A stretch of 64,000 bases of DNA, taken from assembly GCF_036077095.1 (NCBI RefSeq), contig NZ_CP107960.1, positions 2,542,001 through 2,606,000 of the forward strand, written 5' to 3'. Within the stretch, counting starts at the first letter, position 1. Every line of letters begins with the position of its first letter. Positions 58,693 to 64,000 of this stretch are shown here, in pieces. Origin of the DNA: Streptomyces sp. NBC_00376. Lineage in GTDB: Bacteria; Actinomycetota; Actinomycetes; Streptomycetales; Streptomycetaceae. Position numbers and translations under genes: made by a program. The notes under the pieces were generated by a model. That model was not told the DNA's origin. It saw only the letters and a list, made by a program, of their open reading frames with translations, and ran no database searches.

Positions 58693-59736
58693 TCAGTTCG
58701 CTACGCGTACCGCGAGCGCGTCGCCGATCTGGTCGGTCGTACGGCTCGTCGAACTGTCGCGCTCCGCGAGGTCGGCGGAGACGGCGTCCTCGATGCGCAC
58801 GGCCTCGGCCTCGTAGCCGAGGTGGCGCAGCAGGAGGGCGACGGAGAGGACCGTGGCCGTCGGGTCGGCCTTGCCCTGGCCCGCGATGTCGGGGGCGGAG
58901 CCGTGGACCGGCTCGAACATCGACGGGAAGGTGCCCGTCGGGTTGATGTTGCCGGACGCGGCCAGGCCGATGCCGCCGGTCACGGCAGCGGCGAGGTCGG
59001 TGAGGATGTCGCCGAAGAGGTTGTCGGTGACGATGACGTCGAAGCGCTCCGGCTGGGTGACGAAGAAGATCGTCGCGGCGTCGACGTGCAGGTAGTCGGT
59101 GGTGACCTCGGGGTACTCGGTCGCGACCTTGTCGAAGATGTTCTTCCACATGTGGCCGGCGTACACGAGGACGTTGTTCTTGTGCACCAGCGTCAGCTTC
59201 TTGCGCGGGCGGGCGTTCGCCCGCTCGAACGCGTCCCGGACGACGCGCTCGACGCCGTACGCGGTGTTGACGCTGACCTCGGTGGCGACCTCGGCCGGCG
59301 TACCGGTGCGCAGCGAGCCGCCGTTTCCGGTGTACGGGCCCTCGGTGCCCTCGCGGACGACGACGAAGTCGATGTCGGGGCGGCCGGCCAGCGGGGTCGC
59401 AGTGTTCGGGAACAGCTTCGACGGCCTCAGGTTGATGAAGTGGTCGAAGGCGAACCGCAGCTTCAGCAGGAGCCCGCGCTCCAGGACGCCCGACGGCACG
59501 GAGGGGTCTCCGATCGCGCCGAGCAGGATGGCGTCGTGGGCCTTGAGGGCTTCGAGCTCCGCGTCCGGGAGGGTTTCACCGGTGCGGTGCCACCGCTGGG
59601 CGCCAAGGTCGTACTCCTTGGTCTCCAGCTTCACATCCTGCGGGAGAACAGCGTTGAGGACCTTGAGGCCCTGGGCCACGACCTCCTGGCCGATACCGTC
59701 ACCGGGGATCACTGCGAGATTGATGCTGCGAGACAT
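58693..59736 (-). CDS. leuB: 3-Isopropylmalate dehydrogenase
   Basis: 347 residues of the isopropylmalate/isocitrate dehydrogenase family: [20 protein letters not shown] at the start, [63 protein letters not shown] (Lys) and [31 protein letters not shown] (metal Asp). [17 protein letters not shown] completes the NAD site. Last oxidative step of leucine synthesis; it also acts on methylmalate from the CimA route. ATG 59736. Confidence 0.96.
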   Translation of the reverse strand: MSRSINLAVIPGDGIGQEVVAQGLKVLNAVLPQDVKLETKEYDLGAQRWHRTGETLPDAELEALKAHDAILLGAIGDPSVPSGVLERGLLLKLRFAFDHFINLRPSKLFPNTATPLAGRPDIDFVVVREGTEGPYTGNGGSLRTGTPAEVATEVSVNTAYGVERVVRDAFERANARPRKKLTLVHKNNVLVYAGHMWKNIFDKVATEYPEVTTDYLHVDAATIFFVTQPERFDVIVTDNLFGDILTDLAAAVTGGIGLAASGNINPTGTFPSMFEPVHGSAPDIAGQGKADPTATVLSVALLLRHLGYEAEAVRIEDAVSADLAERDSSTSRTTDQIGDALAVRVAN

Positions 59737-59763
59737 GTCCGCACCCTACTGCGCGTCCCACCC

Positions 59764-59777
59764 CATGACACGTCATG
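59764..59777. promoter_or_regulatory. Short dyad upstream of leuB
   Basis: CATGACACGTCATG has 6-bp perfect arms, 28 bp before the leuB start. It might be an operator; there is no other support. Confidence 0.25.
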
Positions 59778-59879
59778 TCCACCATACGGACGCACGGGGA
59801 GCTGTACGTGTACCGCTCACCTACTCGGCGGTACGGCGTCGGGCAATGGGTGGACGTTCTGCTCCATGCGGGAGAGCGG

Positions 59880-60028
59880 CCGAGACCGTGGAGTGGTCCC
59901 GGGTGCGGTACACCGGCTTCTCTTTCCTGGCGGTGGGGGTGGAGCCCGGACCGCACGCCCGGATGAAGGTCACCGCACTCGCCGTGTCGGGCGAGCGCAT
60001 CGACCACTTCGAGATCGGCCGGGGCTGA
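59880..60028 (+). pseudogene. C-terminal fragment of a metallophosphoesterase-like protein
   Basis: The plus strand reads VEWSRVRYTGFSFLAVGVEP and, after a short stretch, ALAVSGERIDHFEIGRG before TGA at 60028. I recall this ending in Streptomyces purple-acid-phosphatase/metallophosphoesterase proteins. No catalytic domain precedes it: upstream DNA belongs to the leuB promoter. Probably a remnant. Confidence 0.4.
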
Positions 60029-60033
60029 CCGTC

Positions 60034-60055
60034 GGGCCGGTCCTGGGACCGGCCC
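60034..60055. terminator. Hairpin between convergent units
   Basis: A perfect 10-bp stem GGGCCGGTCC / GGACCGGCCC with a TG loop, then GTTC. It separates the plus-strand remnant from the convergent 42-residue gene. Confidence 0.75.
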
Positions 60056-60067
60056 GTTCAGCCGGTC

Positions 60068-60196
60068 TCAGTGGCCCGTGGAGCCGCCGTTGTCCCTGCG
60101 GTCGAGGGCGCGCTGGAGGGCGGCGGCGGCATTGCGGCGCTCCGACTCGGTCGGGCGGGGGGTGTGACGGACGCGGCGGGCAGTCGTCTGGACCAT
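60068..60196 (-). CDS. Small basic protein, 42 residues
   Basis: From ATG 60196 the frame reads MVQTTARRVRHTPRPTESERRN and ends ALDRRDNGGSTGH. It is basic, with a helix-forming middle (ERRNAAAALQRALDRR). AAGGAG stands ten bases upstream. I believe near-identical short proteins are annotated in other Streptomyces, from memory only. Function unknown; preceded by direct repeats that look regulatory. Confidence 0.65.
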   Translation of the reverse strand: MVQTTARRVRHTPRPTESERRNAAAALQRALDRRDNGGSTGH

Positions 60197-60223
60197 GATG
60201 GATCGACTCCTTGAGATCGCGAG

Positions 60224-60274
60224 GATTTCGAGATCGAAAAATCGTGAAGCTGATTTCGAGATCGGGATTTCGAG
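60224..60274. repeat. Direct repeats GATTTCGAGATCG before the 42-residue gene
   Basis: GATTTCGAGATCG occurs at 60224-60236 and 60252-60264, and a shorter GATTTCGAG at 60266-60274. A related GAGATCG lies at 60213-60219. All sit within 80 bp upstream of the start, suggesting iterated regulator sites. The remainder of 60275-60589 shows no gene I can support. Confidence 0.65.
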
Positions 60275-60589
60275 GCGCCGGAAGGGGCGGGGAGCGGGCG
60301 CCGCAGGGGTTGCCTGCACAGGGCGCGCACTCACGACCGCCAGTCGCTGGATCTAGCGAGACGTTCGGCTCCTACAAAGCTAGGGCAGCTCGGCCGGTCT
60401 GTCTCCACAATTACTCGGACTTCCTACTATCTGAGACGGAGGTTTACGACCGGCCTCCCGCGACACCCCGGCGAAGGCCCGGATTTCCGGCGATCACGCC
60501 TGGTCAGAGGTGGTGACACGGCGACGGGACGCATCGGCCCGGCTGCCGTCGGCGAAGTGCGCCGGTCGTGGGAAACGAGTGGGAGACGA

Positions 60590-61432
60590 TCAGGCGCGCT
60601 GCCCGAACTCCTGCACTCCCACCACCCGCAGCAGTTGCAGCCGTTCGTACGCCTCGCTGCCCGGCCGGGCCGTATGGATGACCAGACTCTGCCCGCAGGC
60701 CGCGCTGAGCAGTACCTCGCACTCCAGGTCCAGCAGCCCGACGACCGGGTGCAGGAACCGCTTGTGCTCGGCGCGGCGCAGTGCAACCCGGTGCTCGGTC
60801 CACAGGGTCTCGAACTCCTCGCTCCCCTCGCGCAGCTCCCGTACCAGGGCACCCAGCGGGACGTCCCCGGGACGTGCCGCGAGCACCGCCCGGAGCTGGG
60901 CCACATGCGTGCGGGAGTGCGTCTCGTGGTCCTCGGGCGGGAAGAGCACGCGCCCGGCCGGGTCGGTGAACCAGTCCCGGATGATGTTCCGGCCCGGCCG
61001 CGCCTCACCGGTCAGCGCGACGGCCATGGCGTTCTGCGCCAGCACTTCGCCCCGGTCGCTGAAGACCTGGGCGGGCGCGTCGTGCAGCCGGTCGAGGACC
61101 ATCAGCAGCCCGGGGCGCACATGCTGGGTGGGGCCGTGCCGGTCGCGCGGCGGTTCCTCCCCCGCCAGATGGAACAGGTGATCGCGCTCGTCCCCGCTCA
61201 GCCGCAACGCCCTGGCCAGCGCGGACAGCATCTGACGCGAGGGGCGTGAGCCCCGGCTCTGCTCCAGGCGCGTGTAGTGGTCCACGGACGCACCGGCGAG
61301 CTGGGCGACCTCCTCCCGCCGCAGTCCGGGGGTACGTCTGCGGGAGCCACCGGTCAGACCGACATCGGCCGGTTCGAGGCGGGCGCGGCAGCGGCGCAGG
61401 AAGTCGGCCAGTTCGGCTCTGTCGAGGTCCAC
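60590..61432 (-). CDS. HTH regulator with MmyB-like ligand domain
   Basis: 280 residues from GTG 61432 (VDLDRAELADFLRRCRARLEP). The HTH_31 region is RRRTPGLRREEVAQLAGASVDHYTRLEQSRGSRPSRQMLSALARALRLS. The C-terminal MmyB-like domain is LMVLDRLHDAPAQVFSDRGEVLAQN, NIIRDWFTDPAGR and THVAQLRAVLAARPGD. The frame is open farther upstream, but that part is low-complexity and lies in the divergent promoter. Such regulators usually control the divergent oxidoreductase, here the SDR gene. Confidence 0.9.
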   Translation of the reverse strand: MDLDRAELADFLRRCRARLEPADVGLTGGSRRRTPGLRREEVAQLAGASVDHYTRLEQSRGSRPSRQMLSALARALRLSGDERDHLFHLAGEEPPRDRHGPTQHVRPGLLMVLDRLHDAPAQVFSDRGEVLAQNAMAVALTGEARPGRNIIRDWFTDPAGRVLFPPEDHETHSRTHVAQLRAVLAARPGDVPLGALVRELREGSEEFETLWTEHRVALRRAEHKRFLHPVVGLLDLECEVLLSAACGQSLVIHTARPGSEAYERLQLLRVVGVQEFGQRA

Positions 61433-61576
61433 GCGCTCATCATCGCCTCGCCCCGGACCGGGTATCCAGGGAGCGCCGGTCCCTGGACGACCACGTCTCT
61501 CCCGCCGCCCGCCACCCCGCCGCAGAGTGAGTACCGGAAAGCCGCCGGCACGCGGCGGAGCGGACGTGAGGAATCG

Positions 61577-62443
61577 ATGATGCTGACTCTGGTGACAGGT
61601 GCGACGGGTGAGGTCGGACGGCGCTTCGTCCCCCGGCTGCTGCAACGAACCGCTCCCGGTGACACGGTCCGGGTGATCGTGCGCGACGCGGAGCGCGGTG
61701 AGCGGTTCGCCGCGCTGGGGGCGGAGGTCGTCGTGGGTGACCTGCGCGAGCCGGACGACGTGACGAAGGCGGTGGCCGGGACGGACGCGGTGGTGAACAT
61801 CGCGGCGGCGTTCCGCGGCGTGCCCGACGACGAGATGTGGGCGGTCAACCGCGACGCCGCCCTGCTACTCGGCCGGACGGCGGTGGACTCGGGGACCGGC
61901 AGGTTCGTCCAGGTCGGCACCAACCTCGCCTACGGCGCGGGGCGCGGCAGGCCGCTCACGGAGGACGACGTCACAGTGCCCGGCGGGCCCATGTGGGGCG
62001 CGTACGCGCAGTCCAAGGCGGCGGCCGACGAGGGGCTCCTCGCCCTGCACCGCACGCACGGGCTCGACGTCCGCATCGGCACCCTGGCCTTCGTGTACGG
62101 GGAGGGCGACCCGCACCTCACGCAGGTGATGCGGTGGGTGGGGGAATGGGCCGCGACGCAGCGTCTGGCGATGGTGCACCACGCGGACGTCGCCCAGGGC
62201 CTGTTGCGGCTGCTGTTCGCTCCCGGCCCGGCGGGCCGCCGCTACAACTTCTCGGACGACGCCCCCGTCACGGCGGTGGACCTGCACCGGCTCAACGGGG
62301 TGCCGGTGCAGGCCGGGATGGCGGACCGGGTCGACCCCGACCCCTGGTACGGACTGATGTCGAACCTGCGGGCCCGCGACGAACTGGGCCACCGGCCGCT
62401 GTACCCGTCGGTGTGGACGGCACGGGACGCGGGCGCGCTGTAG
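61577..62443 (+). CDS. Extended SDR / NAD(P)-dependent epimerase-type oxidoreductase
   Basis: 288 residues. TLVTGATGEVGRRFV is the Rossmann Gly motif, VVGDLREPDDV the Asp region, and GAYAQSKAAADEGLL the YxxxK catalytic pair. FVYGEGDPHL and a shortened C-terminal substrate domain follow. ATG 61577 follows GTGAGGAA. Divergent from the MmyB-like regulator 144 bp away, its probable controller. Substrate unknown. Confidence 0.9.
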   Translation: MMLTLVTGATGEVGRRFVPRLLQRTAPGDTVRVIVRDAERGERFAALGAEVVVGDLREPDDVTKAVAGTDAVVNIAAAFRGVPDDEMWAVNRDAALLLGRTAVDSGTGRFVQVGTNLAYGAGRGRPLTEDDVTVPGGPMWGAYAQSKAAADEGLLALHRTHGLDVRIGTLAFVYGEGDPHLTQVMRWVGEWAATQRLAMVHHADVAQGLLRLLFAPGPAGRRYNFSDDAPVTAVDLHRLNGVPVQAGMADRVDPDPWYGLMSNLRARDELGHRPLYPSVWTARDAGAL

Positions 62444-62538
62444 GGGCCGCCACGCGCGGGCCGTCCACCAGGTACTCAGTCTCCATTTGAGTACCTGCCA
62501 CGTGTCGAAGAACCGTGCGTCGCACGACAGTTGGGCAC

Positions 62539-63111
62539 ATGAACGGCCTCTACGCTCTCAAGCCCTGGTACGCGGACCGCCTCTCCGGCGTTCGCGTCTC
62601 GCTGGTCCGCCGTGAGGTGTCGCCCGACACCCTCACCGCGGCCGGTGTGGTCTCGGCGGCCGGTGCCGCCGCCGCGCTGGCCTGGCTGCCCGCTCCGCTC
62701 GCCGCCCTGCCGGTCGCCCTGCTGCTCGCGGCCCGGCTCGCCTTCGCCAACCTGGACGGCGCGCTGGCCCGCGAGACGGGCCGGACGACCCGGCGCGGCT
62801 CGGTGCTCAACGAGCTCGGTGACCGGGTGGCCGATCTGGTCGTGCTGGCCGGCTTCCTGGCGCTCGCCCCGCTGTGGCTGGTGGCGGTGGCCGGGCTCGC
62901 GGCGACCCTGCCGTCCTGGGTGTCGCTGGCCGGGGCGGCGGCGGGCGCGCCCCGGCGCAACGGCGGCCCGGTCGGCAAGACCGAGCGCTGTCTGCTGGTC
63001 GTGGTCGCGGCGGCGAGCGGGTGGGCCGTACCCGTCCTGGCCGTGATCGCCGCCGGTTCGCTGCTCACCGCGGCGCTCCGGCTGGCGGGCCTGTGGCGGG
63101 AGCTGGCATGA
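62539..63111 (+). CDS. CDP-alcohol phosphatidyltransferase-family protein with degenerate Asp motif
   Basis: 190 residues, five to six membrane segments. The family motif DxxDGxxAR(x8)GxxxDxxxD appears as ANLDGALARETGRTTRRG and then SVLNELGD, so the first and third Asp are Ala and Asn. Two of four metal-binding Asp are kept. It would normally join an alcohol to CDP-diacylglycerol with loss of CMP. It overlaps cdsA (ATGA), so a lipid role is likely, but the activity is uncertain. ATG 62539 has a weak ribosome site. Confidence 0.82.
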   Translation: MNGLYALKPWYADRLSGVRVSLVRREVSPDTLTAAGVVSAAGAAAALAWLPAPLAALPVALLLAARLAFANLDGALARETGRTTRRGSVLNELGDRVADLVVLAGFLALAPLWLVAVAGLAATLPSWVSLAGAAAGAPRRNGGPVGKTERCLLVVVAAASGWAVPVLAVIAAGSLLTAALRLAGLWRELA

Positions 63112-63968
63112 GCGCCGTACTGATCGCCGAGGAGGCCGCGGCGCGGGCCGTACCGCTGGTCGCGGGGGTGCTGGGGGCGGGCGGTGTCGCCGTCGCCGTG
63201 CTGCCGTCGAAGGTCCGGATGCGGGCCGAGCTGCGCAAGCGGTGGCGTACCTGGGCTCTGGTGGCGCCGGTCTTCCTGGGGGCGTACTTCCTGGGCGGCG
63301 GCGGGACGTTCGCGCTGGCCGCCGGGCTCGGGGTGGTCGCGGCGGGCGAGTTCGCGCGGATGGCGGCGCTGCGCCGGGGCGATCTCGCGGTGCTCGTGAC
63401 GGCCTCGGTGGCGCTCCCCGCGCTGGCCTGGCTGGCGCCGCGGCTCCTCGACGTCCGGGCGGCGGCGCTGCTGCTGGTCGTGGCGGCGCTTCCGTCGGTA
63501 CTCGGCGGGGACGACCGGGCCGGCTTCACCCGCACCGCGCGCACCGCCTTCGGGCTGCTGTGGATCCCGGTCGCGCTGACCGGTCTGGTGACGCTCGGGG
63601 ACACGGCGGTCGCGGTGGGGCTCGCGGTGGCGCTCGGCGATGTCGGCGCCTGGTGCGGCGGTACGGCGCTGGGCCGCCGGGGCCCGCCGGCCCGGCCGCT
63701 GTCGCCGCTCTCCCCCAACAAGACCTGGGCGGGGGTGCTCGGCGCTGGGGTGGCGACGGCCCTGTTGCTGCTCGTGCTCGGCGAGTTCACCTTCCCGCTG
63801 TGGTTCGCGGTGATCGGCGGCTGTGTCCTCGGTGACCTGCTCGAATCGATGGTCAAGCGCGAGTCGGGGGTGAAGGACGCGGGCAGCTGGCTGCCCGGCT
63901 TCGGCGGCCTCCTCGACCGGATCGACTCCCTGTTGGTGGCCCTTCTCCTGGCGATGGTGATGACATGA
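63108..63968 (+). CDS. cdsA: Phosphatidate cytidylyltransferase (CdsA family)
   Basis: 286 residues with about eight membrane segments. The CDS signature is clear: LSPNKTWAGVLGAG, then VLGDLLESMVKRESGVKDAG and SWLPGFGGLLDRIDSLL, with Phe at the usual His of PxHGG. It makes CDP-diacylglycerol from phosphatidate and CTP. The genome is expected to hold a housekeeping cdsA elsewhere, so this may be a dedicated copy for the neighbouring phosphatidyltransferase. ATGA overlaps on both sides show one operon. Confidence 0.9.
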   Translation: MSAVLIAEEAAARAVPLVAGVLGAGGVAVAVLPSKVRMRAELRKRWRTWALVAPVFLGAYFLGGGGTFALAAGLGVVAAGEFARMAALRRGDLAVLVTASVALPALAWLAPRLLDVRAAALLLVVAALPSVLGGDDRAGFTRTARTAFGLLWIPVALTGLVTLGDTAVAVGLAVALGDVGAWCGGTALGRRGPPARPLSPLSPNKTWAGVLGAGVATALLLLVLGEFTFPLWFAVIGGCVLGDLLESMVKRESGVKDAGSWLPGFGGLLDRIDSLLVALLLAMVMT

Positions 63969-64000
63969 CCCGCACCCTTGCGCACGTACCTGCACGGGTC
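63965..64000 (+). CDS. Start of a further gene in the lipid operon, cut by the window end
   Basis: ATG at 63965 overlaps the cdsA stop (ATGA) and reads MTRTLAHVPARV before the sequence ends. Too short to identify. The tight coupling suggests another lipid-metabolism gene. Confidence 0.5.
   Translation, partial: MTRTLAHVPARV

Overview
This is a high-GC Streptomyces-type chromosomal segment. The evidence is the codon bias, many GTG starts, two conservons (cvnABCD), an acyl-CoA carboxylase beta/epsilon pair, ATP-binding/XRE/DUF397 regulator cassettes and a SpoIIE-type phosphatase. From memory, the order gltX - conservons - accB/accE - cimA - urease-like genes - ilvE - leuB follows the conserved core of Streptomyces chromosomes; no alignment was run.

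Layout. 1-3.3 kb: HAD hydrolase (cut by the left edge), FAH-family hydrolase overlapping gltX, and a small repeat-containing peptide gene. 3.8-14.4 kb: two complete tandem conservons, each ending in a strong hairpin. 14.4-16.3 kb: accB-accE. 16.4-23.8 kb: a tightly overlapped five-gene operon on the minus strand: trypsin-like protease, PknG-type kinase, VWA/zinc-ribbon protein, membrane protein and solute-binding lipoprotein. Its core resembles mycobacterial pknG-glnX-glnH. 24-27.9 kb: secreted GH101 endo-alpha-N-acetylgalactosaminidase. 28-32 kb: ECF41-like sigma factor, MBL hydrolase and an XRE/DUF397 cassette. 32-37.8 kb: a Tat-exported GH64 glucanase under a LacI-type palindrome, then a roughly 2.2 kb insert (hypothetical gene, LysR, acetyltransferase) bounded by a 72-bp direct repeat of the glucanase 3' end, then a pair of AlkB-like dioxygenases. 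37.8-41.6 kb: small enzymes, an M15-like secreted protein, YceI and a flavin disulfide-type oxidoreductase.

41.7-49.7 kb is the most disturbed part. An intact IS701-family element sits exactly on the stop codon of a SpoIIE-type phosphatase. A GH1 glucosidase remnant follows, and an IS605-type TnpB element has split a small membrane-protein gene. 49.8-59.7 kb is amino-acid and nitrogen metabolism: cimA behind an Ile-codon leader and attenuator, an MHS transporter, then ureAB-ureC-aguA-tetR behind a double TetR-type operator, ilvE and leuB. 60-64 kb holds a 42-aa gene with upstream repeats, an HTH regulator divergent from an SDR enzyme, and the start of a phospholipid operon (CDP-alcohol phosphatidyltransferase, cdsA) that runs off the right edge.

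The best candidates for something under-described are the protease/PknG/VWA/membrane/SBP module, the accessory-less urease paralogue joined to agmatine deiminase, the paired AlkB-like dioxygenases and the repeat-bounded island. No tRNA, rRNA or CRISPR array was recognised.
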